Below, one piece after another: positions 1-8,525 of a DNA stretch of 64,000 nucleotides (the first letter of the stretch is position 1; every line of letters starts with the position of its first letter). The position numbers were made by a program, and so were the translations under genes. The notes under the pieces are model-generated. The model was given only the letters and a program-made list of their open reading frames with translations, was not told the origin of the DNA and did no database searches. Source of the stretch: Bacteroidales bacterium (GTDB lineage Bacteria; Bacteroidota; Bacteroidia; Bacteroidales; UBA932); NCBI GenBank assembly GCA_017443845.1, contig JAFSXX010000017.1, positions 100,688 through 164,687 of the forward strand. Reading direction: 5' to 3'.

Positions 1-338
1 GCGGCGCCCAGCAGAAGACTGCAAGGCAAAGTTCGACGGTTGTGGAATCGAAGGCATAGACAGTCCCGATTCTGGTTCGCTTTTGCCAAGTTGCTACGCG
101 TCACGGAGTCCCCGAAACCGAGGAACTTAGCCTTGCCGCTATGGGCCTCCACCGCCACGATCAAATCACGTAAACTTTCACGTCGGGAGAGTTGACCGAA
201 AATAAGGACTTTGAGCTGATTCCAGCAGGAGAAGTGCTTTATGTCGCTGTCACCCTGATACTTAGCAACGATGCGATTGAACTTGCTCCTGTTAAGATGC
301 GAAGCTAATTGAGCAAAAACGAACGATTGATTATGCAT
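1..338 (-). pseudogene. Decayed IS4-family transposase, N-terminal part
   Basis: Read on the minus strand from the ATG at 338, the product begins MHNQSFVFAQLASHLNRSKF and continues through HFSCWNQL, FGQLSRRESLRDL and SNLAKANQNRD. This is the usual start of IS4-family transposases with a DUF4372-type N-terminus. Directly after NRD the reading frame shifts, and the next recognisable segment, VYAFDSTTVELCLAVFCW, is in another frame. In intact family members several dozen residues separate these two blocks, so the copy carries an internal deletion plus a frameshift and cannot make an active enzyme. The rest lies beyond the left window edge. The family call is from recognised motifs; inactivity is inferred. 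Confidence 0.8.
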
Positions 339-442
339 AACTGTCTGATTTGTAGACAAATTTACAAATCAAAACCGTTCGCCCCTCAAATACCTCCTAA
401 CTATCTAACTATCAATATTTTCAAAGATCTATATATAATTTT

Positions 443-456
443 TTAGTGGACACTAA
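443..456. repeat. Small palindrome, possible end of the IS remnant
   Basis: TTAGTG-GA-CACTAA is a perfect 6-bp inverted repeat in the AT-rich stretch between the transposase remnant and the AbiE toxin stop codon. Its position fits the outer end of the insertion element, but no partner end is visible in the window, so this is a guess. The rest of 339-484 shows nothing else I can support. Confidence 0.25.
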
Positions 457-484
457 TGATAGAGGTTATAAATGGAATGAGGTT

Positions 485-1504
485 TTATAAGCCATTAATT
501 AATAGTTGTAACTCATTGATTCTTCGCACTAAAGCGTCAAACTCCAGGGAAGGGCCATAGATAAAGTAGTTTCTCATATTGACATAGTCGCTTTGCCAAG
601 CCTCAATGAATTGCTCGGGTATCATAAAGTTAATTAAGGATGGAACTAGAAGGTCATAGTTAATATGCTTCTGGGCGTAATAAGTCCTGCGGTGCTCAAC
701 AATTGCATCATATAGTGCGCGGTTTGCTAAGGCATCTTGCCCATACTGGGTATCCATCAGTTTCTCTATGTCATATAGATGACGCGACATCCGCTCACTT
801 CTAGGATTCTCTTTTTGAAACTCTTCCGCCAGTAAAAACAGTTTTTCCAGGAAAGTGCGGGTAGGAAGGACGGTCCTCACCAAACAATCGTTTCCGGAAT
901 CCTCTCCTTTGAAGGATTCTTCGATCAGCGATTGAATTATACGATTCTCCCTTGGTTCATCCATTGAAAGGCAACTAATCTCAATTTTCACACGGGGAGG
1001 AATATAACTGATGGCATTCTCTACAATTGAGGGATAGTGAAGTAGGATAACGGTAGGATCTTTATCTGAATCTATGGGTCGCAATTCTCCGTTACGATCT
1101 TGCACATGAGTCACGTTCTCAATGCGATAGTCTGTAATCCCCATACCTTTCAGGTTTGTATCTAGTTGGACAGAAAGGGTTTCGTGGATATACTTCCGGG
1201 CCATTTTACGCAATTTGTCACGCTGGCTTTTGCTGGTTTTCTCTACGTCAAAGAAGGAGTGATTAATCGCTAAATCGATGTCTTCGGAAAAGCGTTCAAT
1301 TATGTTGAATCCTTTTGATAGAGATGTTCCTCCTTTGAATACTAATGACTCGCGACAACTGGTTTGAAATAGCGCCTTCAACACTGCGGTCACCCACCAA
1401 TCTTTTTCAATTGCTACTTGGTTAATGCCCGGATGCCTTTGTTCTGTTTTCTGAAGCAGGGCAATACGGTCAACCAATTCGTTGTTAATCCACAATTTTC
1501 CCAT
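485..1504 (-). CDS. abiEii: AbiEii/AbiGii-family nucleotidyltransferase toxin
   Basis: 339 aa. The diagnostic nucleotidyltransferase block is at residues ~57-79: FKGGTSLSKGF followed by RFSEDIDLAI, with the GG(T)S turn and the Asp pair that binds metal in this superfamily. An upstream EKDWWVTAVL segment is also typical of AbiEii. In characterised AbiE systems this protein is a bacteriostatic toxin, and the family includes enzymes that nucleotidylate tRNA acceptor stems. The gene starts 9 bp after the stop of the upstream antitoxin gene, as in normal abiE operons (antitoxin first). The likely role is a type IV-like toxin-antitoxin system with abortive phage defence. Catalytic residues look intact, so I expect it to be functional. 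Confidence 0.9.
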   Translation of the reverse strand: MGKLWINNELVDRIALLQKTEQRHPGINQVAIEKDWWVTAVLKALFQTSCRESLVFKGGTSLSKGFNIIERFSEDIDLAINHSFFDVEKTSKSQRDKLRKMARKYIHETLSVQLDTNLKGMGITDYRIENVTHVQDRNGELRPIDSDKDPTVILLHYPSIVENAISYIPPRVKIEISCLSMDEPRENRIIQSLIEESFKGEDSGNDCLVRTVLPTRTFLEKLFLLAEEFQKENPRSERMSRHLYDIEKLMDTQYGQDALANRALYDAIVEHRRTYYAQKHINYDLLVPSLINFMIPEQFIEAWQSDYVNMRNYFIYGPSLEFDALVRRINELQLLINGL

Positions 1505-1513
1505 AATAATTCG

Positions 1514-2110
1514 CTACAACATCGGTTTAACGATCCTTTTCATCCATACTGGCATCATATCCACGTCTTTCGCTAAAGCGCTTCTGTCTGGTTCCCTTGA
1601 GATGAGACTTCGAATGACTTGTAACGCCTCCTCTCCTACATTCTGTTGTTTTAGTGTTTTCAACGCTTGTACAAGGAGTGCGATAAGTTTCGTTTCATAG
1701 CAGAAGTTTTTCGGGACCCCTCGTTTCAGCCTTATTTCTTGATTCTCTAGTTTAATAATTCTTTCGCTCCCTGTTGTCAGATATGAATACTTCATCGGGA
1801 CTTGGGTTGATAGTCCCAATACGTTCAACGCCGTCATCCCGGAAGGGAGGACTTCTGCATTATCTCGTGCGGCAATTGCTTGTACGATCTTATCAACAGA
1901 AGGTAGCACAAGACCAAAGCGACTTCTTCGCGGTTTGGCATATATCCCCTGCGCCAATTTTACAAGAAAACCCTCCTGTGTTAGTTCTGCTAATGTTCCG
2001 CCAACGAATTCTGAGTGGTACTCAGGGAAGTCAGAGCGAAACAAAACGCTATCTTCTGGCAAAGCCTCGATCCGTTCCCTTAGAGTAATGTTATGACGTT
2101 CAGCGTTCAT
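1514..2110 (-). CDS. abiEi: AbiEi-type antitoxin / autorepressor (DUF6088-like)
   Basis: 198 aa from the ATG at 2110. The open frame extends to a TTG at 2131, but that codon lies inside an inverted repeat that looks like an operator. The N-terminal ~70 residues (RIEALPEDSVLFRSDF ... GTLAELTQEGFLVKL.QGIYAKP) form the winged-helix domain of AbiEi/DUF6088 antitoxins. The remainder (VLPSGMTALNVLGLSTQVP, then a Lys/Arg-rich block) is the C-terminal antitoxin domain. Known AbiEi proteins neutralise AbiEii and repress their own promoter by binding inverted repeats. The gene is bicistronic with the toxin downstream. Its base composition is more AT-rich than the carbohydrate cluster to the right, consistent with acquired accessory DNA next to an IS remnant. 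Confidence 0.85.
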   Translation of the reverse strand: MNAERHNITLRERIEALPEDSVLFRSDFPEYHSEFVGGTLAELTQEGFLVKLAQGIYAKPRRSRFGLVLPSVDKIVQAIAARDNAEVLPSGMTALNVLGLSTQVPMKYSYLTTGSERIIKLENQEIRLKRGVPKNFCYETKLIALLVQALKTLKQQNVGEEALQVIRSLISREPDRSALAKDVDMMPVWMKRIVKPML

Positions 2111-2113
2111 GGA

Positions 2114-2150
2114 CCTTTGAAATTTTGACAATTTTTCAAAGGCGAATATA
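2114..2150 (-). promoter_or_regulatory. abiE promoter/operator: 9-bp inverted repeat with adjacent -7-like box
   Basis: CCTTTGAAA (2114-2122) and TTTCAAAGG (2134-2142) form a perfect 9-bp inverted repeat with an 11-nt spacer, ending 4 nt upstream of the antitoxin ATG. Next to it, on the minus strand, is TATATTCG (2143-2150), a 7/8 match to the Bacteroidota -7 consensus TAnnTTTG. The transcription start would then fall inside the repeat, the right place for AbiEi autorepression. The sequence match is direct; the function is inferred. Confidence 0.55.
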
Positions 2151-2843
2151 GTAAAACTATTTCATATAATAGCGATGATGCCATCTTTTTATTCTATCTA
2201 AAAATGAGCAGAGAACACCCTATTTTTTTATGTATGGTTGATAATTAGCTCTAATTTGCACCATAATTTAACGAGTCAACCCAACGAATTAGCTAACAGC
2301 AAGTTAAAGGCATTGAGCACATTTTTTCAACGACTTTTCGCGGTTTCATCGTAATTTTTCCAACGACTTTTGGGCGCTCCAATGCATTATTTGGAACGAG
2401 GTTGTTGATTTGCTACGTTTTCACTAGCAAAGAAAATGAAGCAAAATGAGTGATAATGAGCTTAACGATGATTCTTCGGACTGATGGTTTCTTTACAAAG
2501 CCCTAAATACTGTGATGAAAACTGGGAAGACCCCGAACGTATACTGGAAATCCGGCAAAGAGCACTTCTTTCTAGCCATTCTCTGGGGAAGTTAGACTGA
2601 CAAGTTCTAAAAATGTCATAGAAAAGTCATAGAAAATGTCGGAGAAAAATAGCTGTCGAGTCAGACAGACTGTGACGACCTCTCCCTCGGACTCCGTACG
2701 GGGAATCTCTTTTCCTCCTTGTAACTATCTAACGTACAGGAGCTCCGCAATATCCTCAAAATCTTTTTGGGAGAATCAGGCGGATAGGGAAAATGAAATG
2801 GACGGCATTTTTTCCTATCTTTACACACGCAACCCAATATGTA
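2151..2843. other. ~700-base gene-poor stretch between abiE and the CBM9-like gene
   Basis: AT-rich with stops in all frames. Two near-direct copies of CAACGACTTTT (about 2329 and 2361) sit 21 nt apart. A short open piece around 2490-2590 encodes a tail such as KTPNVYWKSGKEHFFLAIL, which I cannot assign and which follows a stop. It may be degraded accessory DNA left by the insertion events to the left. No RNA gene was recognised. Confidence 0.4.
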
Positions 2844-3488
2844 ATGTCTATGCTCAACTGCATAAAAGTTCCCAAAGCCGCCGGTTTCGGAGAGATTGAG
2901 AAGTTCAACCGATTCGCCATCGACTGCGTTCCATGGCCCGATTCGTTCCCCTACAAGCCAAAAGTCGAGGTGTCGATAGCCCACAGCGACAATAGCCTGC
3001 TAATCCGTTTCGACGTGGAAGAAGAGGGCTGCAGGGCTGTCTGCACGGAGCCCAACGGCCCCGTGTGGGAAGACAGCTGCGTGGAATTCTTCGTCAAGAA
3101 ACCGGAAAGCGACTATTATTATAACTTCGAGACCAGTTGCATCGGCATCGGGCTGGCGGGCAAGCGCAAATCGCGCTCCGATTTCCGCCACTTCACCCCG
3201 GAGGAGATGGCACAGATAAAACGACGCGCTGCCCTCCCCTGCCGCCCCTTCGAAAAAGAGGGAGTGACTGCCTGGAGCGTAGAGCTCGAAGTCCCTTTCA
3301 AGAGCATCGGCTTGGGAGCAAAGCAGACGGAGACAGATAACACGGTTCCCGGAACTCTGCTGGCCAACTTCTACAAGTGCGGCGACAAGACCCTCAAACC
3401 CCACTATCTGAGCTGGTCGCCCGTCCTCACCCCCTCGCCCGATTTTCACAGACCCGAATATTTTGGAAAACTCGAACTGATATGGTAA
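2844..3488 (+). CDS. CBM9-like carbohydrate-binding protein
   Basis: About 214 aa from the ATG at 2844 (MSMLNCIKVP). The frame extends to an ATG at 2793, but a -7-like TATCTTTA lies just before 2844, so the upstream codons are probably untranslated. The sequence follows the family-9-like carbohydrate-binding fold seen in many Bacteroidota: a beta-rich chain with PKVEVSIAHSDNSLLIRFDVEE, then WEDSCVEFFV, YYNFETSCIG, TAWSVELEVPF and a C-terminal HRPEYFGKLEL. There is no signal peptide, so it is probably cytoplasmic, or its export is not visible. It overlaps the next gene by 7 nt (ATGGTAA), which suggests coupled translation with the sugar kinase. Its ligand is unknown; the context suggests an amino sugar or its oligomer. 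Confidence 0.75.
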   Translation: MSMLNCIKVPKAAGFGEIEKFNRFAIDCVPWPDSFPYKPKVEVSIAHSDNSLLIRFDVEEEGCRAVCTEPNGPVWEDSCVEFFVKKPESDYYYNFETSCIGIGLAGKRKSRSDFRHFTPEEMAQIKRRAALPCRPFEKEGVTAWSVELEVPFKSIGLGAKQTETDNTVPGTLLANFYKCGDKTLKPHYLSWSPVLTPSPDFHRPEYFGKLELIW

Positions 3489-4546
3489 CAGACCTCTATT
3501 CAATAGCCGGCCGTTTCGCCCTCGAAGGCGAGGCCACCGACATCCGCCCTCTCGGCGAAGGCTTCATCAACGACACCTATCTCGTCTGCATAGACAACCG
3601 CACAGAGCCGGATTATATCCTCCAGCGCAAAAATCACATAGTCTTCCCCGACGTGCCGGCGATGATGGACAACATCGAGCGGGTCACAAGGCATATCAAA
3701 GCCAAAGTGAAAGATCCGCTCAGGGAGACCCTCACCGTAATCAAGGCCAAGGACGGCAAGCTGTACCATAAGGACGACGGCGGCAACTACTGGGCCGTAT
3801 GCCTCTATATCAAGGGTTCCAAGAGCTACGACCGCGCCGATACCCCGGAAATGGCCTGGCAGGGAGGCGCCGGATTGGGCGAGTTCCACCGCCTGGTGAG
3901 CGACTTCGACCAGCCGCTGGCGGAGGTCATCAAGGGCTTCCACAATATCCGTTTCCGTTTCTTCCAGTGGGATGAGGCGCTCAGGCGCGATGCCGCCGGA
4001 AGGGTCGCATCACTCAAGGAAGAGATCGGCTGGATAGAGTCGCGCCGCGAAATGATGCTCGAATTCTGGAAGAAGGTCGAGAACGGCGAAATCCCCACCC
4101 GCGTCACCCATAACGACACCAAGATCAGCAATTTCCTCTTCGACGCCGGGGACGGCCACCTGCTTTGCGCGATCGACCTCGACACTATGATGTCCTCCAC
4201 CCTCCTCAACGACATCGGCGACGCCCTGCGCTCATACACCAACACCGGAGCCGAGGACGACCCCGACCTCTCGAAAGTCGGGATGAGCCGCGAAATGTAC
4301 GAGGCATACATCGGCGGATATCTCTCCAAGATGGAGCCGTATCTCACCGACATCGAGAAGAGATACCTGGGTTTCAGCGGAATCTACATCACCTACGAAC
4401 AGGTGCTCCGCTTCCTGATGGACTACATCGACGGAGACACCTACTACAAGATCAAATATCCCGAGCACAACCTGGTCCGTACCCGCGCTCAGTATAAACT
4501 GCTCACGAGTATGGAAGAGGCCGGCCTGGGAGCGGGCTGTCAATAA
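3482..4546 (+). CDS. NahK-like sugar 1-kinase (aminoglycoside phosphotransferase fold)
   Basis: 354 aa from the ATG at 3482, which overlaps the stop of the CBM9-like gene. An upstream in-frame start at 3377 would run through the previous gene. The chain has the APH/choline-kinase fold: a nucleotide-binding N-lobe with GEGFINDTYLV, the catalytic loop THNDTKISNFLFD (the HxDxxxxN pattern) and the metal-binding CAIDLDTMM. Bacteroidota members of this group resemble N-acetylhexosamine 1-kinase, which makes HexNAc-1-phosphate. The gene converges on the NagB fusion with a 7-bp overlap of the coding ends and no terminator between. It probably feeds the same amino-sugar pool as the minus-strand cluster. 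The substrate is inferred from family and context, not demonstrated. Confidence 0.7.
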   Translation: MVTDLYSIAGRFALEGEATDIRPLGEGFINDTYLVCIDNRTEPDYILQRKNHIVFPDVPAMMDNIERVTRHIKAKVKDPLRETLTVIKAKDGKLYHKDDGGNYWAVCLYIKGSKSYDRADTPEMAWQGGAGLGEFHRLVSDFDQPLAEVIKGFHNIRFRFFQWDEALRRDAAGRVASLKEEIGWIESRREMMLEFWKKVENGEIPTRVTHNDTKISNFLFDAGDGHLLCAIDLDTMMSSTLLNDIGDALRSYTNTGAEDDPDLSKVGMSREMYEAYIGGYLSKMEPYLTDIEKRYLGFSGIYITYEQVLRFLMDYIDGDTYYKIKYPEHNLVRTRAQYKLLTSMEEAGLGAGCQ

Positions 4547-6474
4547 AGTTTCAGGAAGACCTCCATAGCCTGGTACTCGGCCATTCCGAGGGCGTCGTAC
4601 TGCTTGGCGGTATTGGAGTTGCGTTCCTCAGCCCTCTGCCAGAACTCGCGGGGATCGTCGCCCGGGAAGGGGACTATATCCTTCTGCGAGAGGTGGCGGT
4701 AGATGGCGTGGCGCTTCTCTACGACCTCGCCGGGACTCAGGGGAACCGCCATATCTACGCGGCCAAGTTCCCATTCCATCCAGGCGCCGCGGTAGAGCCA
4801 TACGTTGCACTTCTCAAGCCACTTCTCCCCCTCTTCGCGCAGCTGGTCGATGGCCTCGAGGGCAGCCTCGGTGCAGACGCGGTGCGTGCCGTGCGGGTCG
4901 GCGAGGTCGCCCGCCATATAGATCTGGTCGGGTTTGATCTCGCGCATCAGATCCTTGATGATATCCACATCCTTTTGGGTGCGGGGAAACTTCGCTACGC
5001 CGCCCGACTCGTAGAAGGGCAGATTCAGGAAGTGGGTGTTCTTCTTGGCGTGCAGGCCGAAACTGCGGACCGCGGCCTTGGCCTCCGAGCGGCGGATGGC
5101 GGCCTTCAGGGCCAGCAGTTTGGCAGGCTCCGGCTCTCCGGGAACCTTATCCTGGATCAGATGCTTTATCTCGGTGAAATTGTCACCATAGCCCAGCTCG
5201 GCGGCGGCGTCGATATGCTGAAGGACCACATCGTCGTGGACCGCAAGATCGCCCGAGGTCTGGTATGCGACGTGGACATTGTGTCCCTGGTGCACCAGGC
5301 GGATGAGGGTTCCGCCCATCGAGATGACATCGTCGTCGGGATGGGGCGAGAAGACCAGCACCGTCTTGGGGAAAGGCGTGGAGGGCACCGGGCGGGTGCT
5401 GTCGTTGTTGTTGGGCTTGCCGCCGGGCCAGCCGGTGATGGTATGCTGGAGGTCGTTGAATATCTCGATATTGATCTTGTCGAAGGGGCCGTAAAGATCG
5501 ATGAGCTCGCCCAGGGAGTTCTGCAGATAATCCTCGTGGGTGAGTTTCAGGATAGGTTTGTTCACCTGATTGCAGAGCCATACGACAGCCTTGCGGCGGA
5601 ACTTGCGGGTCCATTCGCAGGGTCCGATCTTCCAGGGAGCCACGACGCGCGTAAGCAGCGCACCGGCCGTCTCGTCCACATAGAGCGATGCGGCGGGATG
5701 GTTCTGGAAGCAGGTGGCGGGGCACATCGTATCGGAAGCACCTTCTGCGATATTGAAGACCGCCTGCGCCTTCTTTTCGCCCCACGCCATAAGGATTACG
5801 CGGCGGGCGCTCATCATAGTGTCGATGCCCACGGTGAGGGCCGAGGCCGGGGTATTGGCGATGTCGCCGTTGAAGTTGTGGGCCTGGCGTTTGCGTGACG
5901 CGTAAGGCAGGATTACGGCGCGGGTGCGGCTGCCGAACGAGGAGCCGGCCTCATTGAAGCCGACCTGCCCGTTCTCCCCTATTCCGATGACCAGCAGGTC
6001 CACGTTGCGGGACTCGCGGTCGAACTCGGCGCAATACTCCGAAAGGCGCTCCTGCGGAACGGAACCGTCGGGAATGTGGACATTCTCCTTCAGGACATCG
6101 ATGTTGTCGATCAGCGAATGGTGAAGGCGGTAGTTGCGGCTCTGCATCTCGTCCTTGCTGCTGGGATAATACTCGTCGATGGAGAAGATCTCCACGTTGC
6201 GGAACGAAACCTTTCCCTGGGAATAGGCGTCGCTCAGCATCTGGTAGAGCAGCTGGGGAGTGGAACCGGTGGTAAGCCCGAGCTTGAACAGGGGCTTCCC
6301 TTCCGAGGGAACGAAGGCATTGACCTCCGAAATCAACTCACGGGCGACCTCTTCGCTCGCGTGGTAAGGGTCGCTGAAGAGTTCAGTATATACTTTGTCG
6401 TAGCCGTGGAGGATGTCTTTGGGGAGTCCGGCTTCAATCAGGCCTCCGTCTTTGGGAAGGGAAAAGTGTTTCAT
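4540..6474 (-). CDS. nagB: Glucosamine-6-phosphate deaminase domain fused to PIG-L/LmbE deacetylase
   Basis: 644 aa, two domains. Residues ~1-290 are NagB-like: LTTGSTP phosphate loop, SIDEYY (general-base Asp) and the active-site region GIGENGQVGFNEAGS. Residues ~370-640 are a PIG-L N-deacetylase: HPDDD metal site and DLADPHGTHR. The fusion is common in Bacteroidota and would join GlcNAc-6-P deacetylation (replacing NagA) to deamination to fructose-6-P. In classical NagB the active-site loop reads GHIAFNEP with catalytic His143, preceded by Asp141. Here those positions are Gln and Asn, confirmed on the DNA at about 5945-6000; Glu148 is kept. Activity of the N-terminal domain is therefore uncertain. 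This is the last gene of the 22-kb cluster, and its ATG overlaps the stop region of the transporter gene (6471-6474). Confidence 0.85.
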   Translation of the reverse strand: MKHFSLPKDGGLIEAGLPKDILHGYDKVYTELFSDPYHASEEVARELISEVNAFVPSEGKPLFKLGLTTGSTPQLLYQMLSDAYSQGKVSFRNVEIFSIDEYYPSSKDEMQSRNYRLHHSLIDNIDVLKENVHIPDGSVPQERLSEYCAEFDRESRNVDLLVIGIGENGQVGFNEAGSSFGSRTRAVILPYASRKRQAHNFNGDIANTPASALTVGIDTMMSARRVILMAWGEKKAQAVFNIAEGASDTMCPATCFQNHPAASLYVDETAGALLTRVVAPWKIGPCEWTRKFRRKAVVWLCNQVNKPILKLTHEDYLQNSLGELIDLYGPFDKINIEIFNDLQHTITGWPGGKPNNNDSTRPVPSTPFPKTVLVFSPHPDDDVISMGGTLIRLVHQGHNVHVAYQTSGDLAVHDDVVLQHIDAAAELGYGDNFTEIKHLIQDKVPGEPEPAKLLALKAAIRRSEAKAAVRSFGLHAKKNTHFLNLPFYESGGVAKFPRTQKDVDIIKDLMREIKPDQIYMAGDLADPHGTHRVCTEAALEAIDQLREEGEKWLEKCNVWLYRGAWMEWELGRVDMAVPLSPGEVVEKRHAIYRHLSQKDIVPFPGDDPREFWQRAEERNSNTAKQYDALGMAEYQAMEVFLKLY

Positions 6475-7664
6475 TTGCGAATTTTATAGCCGTAATATGC
6501 GTAATACATTATCAACAGATAGAAAGGCAGGCAGATCCAGTATGCGTTCTGGCTGCCCATCCAGTCCTTCATGAATCCGAAGAGGACCGGGATGAGGGCG
6601 CCGCCGCCGATGGAGGCCACCAGGAGCGAAGAGCCCTTCTTGGTAAACTTGCCCAGATCCACGATGGCCAGGGGCCAGATTGCGGGATACATCAGCGAGC
6701 AGGCGAAGCTGAGCAGGGCGACGAACCAGACCGAAACGGGGCCCGGGGTCAGTACGATGGCCAGCGACATTATGACGGCCAGCCAGGTGCAGATGCGCAG
6801 AGCCTTGACCTGCGAGATGTACTTGGGGATGAAGATGATGCCCAGGACATATCCCACCGCCATTCCGATTCCGGGCCAGATGGTGTAGCGCTCGGGGTTG
6901 GGAAGGCCGAGGTCCTTGGCGTAATCGAGCACAGTGAGGAGCGCGAGGTTCTCCACGCCCACATAGACGAAGAGCGCCAGGGCGCCGAGGATCAGGTGGG
7001 GGAACTGCCAGAGGCTCTTCTTGCCCGCCGCGTAGGGGCAATCCTCCTCGTTCTCCTCGCCCTGCGCCTTGATCTCCTCGAGGGGGGCGAAGATAGTAAG
7101 GATGCCGAGCACCACCACAACTCCGATGATGATGAAGAGCGGAATGTCGAGGTCGTTCAGGCCCACCTGCTCGATAGGCTTGCGGGTGACCGCGGCGATG
7201 AAGACCGAAGGCAGCGAGAGGGCCAGCGAGTTGCAGATGCCCATTATGCTGATGCGCCGCGCGGCGCTGTCGATCGGGCCGAGGATGGTGACATAGGGGT
7301 TGATGGCCGCCTGAAGGATGGTATTGGCCGTTCCACTCACGAAGCAGGCGAACAGATAGAGGGCGAAACTCTCCATCCTCGCCGCGGGGATAAAGAGGGC
7401 GAAGGCCACCGCGAAGAGAAAGAAGGCGAGCGACATCGTCCGCTTGTATCCGATCTTGTTGATGATCGAAGATGCGGGGAAACTGAATACCAGGAAGGCT
7501 ACGAAAGTCGCCGCCACCACGAGGTACGACTGCGCCGAAGTAAGGTGCAGGTTATTCTCCAGGAAGGGTACGAAGTAGCCGTTGATGCCCACCGCGAAGC
7601 CCACGGTGAAGAACATCATTCCGATGAATGCCAGGGGCACTATGTATTTCTTGTTGCTGTCCAT
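6471..7664 (-). CDS. MFS sugar permease, FucP/NagP-type (likely N-acetylamino sugar:H+ symporter)
   Basis: 397 aa with about 12 predicted hydrophobic segments. The pattern matches the FHS/FucP branch of the major facilitator superfamily: FFTVGFAVGINGYFVPFL in TM1, SYLVVAATFVAFLV, GYKRTM in the loop after TM2, and ANTILQAAINPYV, the family's conserved segment that replaces the fucose/glucose-galactose motif. Related permeases in Bacteroidota and Shewanella import GlcNAc (NagP). It is flanked by the kinase (6 bp upstream) and the NagB fusion (4-bp overlap), so it probably brings monosaccharides released in the periplasm into the cytoplasm. The exact substrate (GlcNAc, GalNAc, MurNAc or a uronic analogue) cannot be read from sequence. 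Confidence 0.8.
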   Translation of the reverse strand: MDSNKKYIVPLAFIGMMFFTVGFAVGINGYFVPFLENNLHLTSAQSYLVVAATFVAFLVFSFPASSIINKIGYKRTMSLAFFLFAVAFALFIPAARMESFALYLFACFVSGTANTILQAAINPYVTILGPIDSAARRISIMGICNSLALSLPSVFIAAVTRKPIEQVGLNDLDIPLFIIIGVVVVLGILTIFAPLEEIKAQGEENEEDCPYAAGKKSLWQFPHLILGALALFVYVGVENLALLTVLDYAKDLGLPNPERYTIWPGIGMAVGYVLGIIFIPKYISQVKALRICTWLAVIMSLAIVLTPGPVSVWFVALLSFACSLMYPAIWPLAIVDLGKFTKKGSSLLVASIGGGALIPVLFGFMKDWMGSQNAYWICLPFYLLIMYYAYYGYKIRK

Positions 7665-7670
7665 TCGGGT

Positions 7671-8525
7671 TTAGTTTTCGAGGTGATACTTGATGAGTCC
7701 CTCCATCGGGGCCTTGAGGATATTGCCCATCTTCATTCCGAACTCCTCCACCACGGGTTTCAGCAGCGGCTTGAAGTAGTATGCCACGCTGCCCACGGCA
7801 TTGAACGTATATTTCGTATAGTCGGGATAATGGGTTACGATGAGCTTGAAGAACTGGCGGAAGGCGTCGGTCACCAGATCGGGGAAGTAGGGATCGAAGT
7901 CCAGGTTGTCGTGGATGAACTTGGCATACTGGGCGCAGAAGCGGTTGGGGAAGGGTTTGGTGTAGATGACGTCGAGAAGCTCGTCGTTGTTGCGGTCGAG
8001 TTCCCTGCCGACCAGTTCATAGACATTCGCCGGCATATTGCGGCGGATGTAGTCCGTGATCATGCGCTTGCCGAGGTTGCCGCCGCTGCCCTCGTCGCCG
8101 AGGATGAAGCCGCAGGAGTCCACGTTGAGCCCCTCGTTGCATCCGTCATAGAGGCACGAGTTGGCGCCTGTGCCGAGGATCGCCGCGAAGCCGGGCTCCC
8201 GCTGGAGCAGGGCGCGGCACGAAGCGAGGGTATCCATCGCGATGAAAACCGTCGTCACCTCGGTAAACACTTTGCGGAGGGTCTCCTCCATGAAGGGGTA
8301 CTGGAGCGGAGTCACGCCCGCACCGTAGAAGTAGATCTCAGCCACTTCTGCAACCGGGAATCCCGCCGGAAGATTGGCTTTGATATCCTCGACGATCTGG
8401 TCTCCCGTGATATAATTGGGGTTGTAACCCTGGCTCTGGAAGGAGATGCGGCGATCAGTGCCCTTTTCGACACAAGCCCAATCGGTCTTCGACGCACCGC
8501 TGTCTGCTATGAGTATCATATTCAT
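7671..8525 (-). CDS. BadF/BadG-type N-acetylamino-sugar kinase (GlcNAc or MurNAc kinase)
   Basis: 284 aa, ASKHA fold. Seen: N-terminal phosphate-1 motif ADSGASKTDW, YFYGAGVTP, AILGTGANSCLYDG and GFILGDEGSGGNLGKR, all typical of the BadF/BadG/BcrA/BcrD ATPase family kinases that Bacteroidota use for GlcNAc. The same branch contains MurK, which phosphorylates both MurNAc and GlcNAc. The start at 8525 overlaps the stop of the GHL10-like gene (ATGA), so translation is probably coupled. Together with the MurQ-like etherase in this operon it could make MurNAc-6-P for MurQ or GlcNAc-6-P for the PIG-L/NagB fusion. Confidence 0.85.
   Translation of the reverse strand: MNMILIADSGASKTDWACVEKGTDRRISFQSQGYNPNYITGDQIVEDIKANLPAGFPVAEVAEIYFYGAGVTPLQYPFMEETLRKVFTEVTTVFIAMDTLASCRALLQREPGFAAILGTGANSCLYDGCNEGLNVDSCGFILGDEGSGGNLGKRMITDYIRRNMPANVYELVGRELDRNNDELLDVIYTKPFPNRFCAQYAKFIHDNLDFDPYFPDLVTDAFRQFFKLIVTHYPDYTKYTFNAVGSVAYYFKPLLKPVVEEFGMKMGNILKAPMEGLIKYHLEN

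Noticed and set aside
2636..2984. Short overlapping open frames upstream of the CBM9-like gene
   Set aside because: No homology-type pattern, conflicting strands, and they run into the supported CBM9-like gene.
4693..5898. Long plus-strand open frame (401 codons) opposite the NagB/PIG-L gene
   Set aside because: Antisense shadow in GC-rich DNA: low-complexity Gly/Val/Arg text, no motif, and the minus-strand frame has clear NagB and PIG-L motifs.
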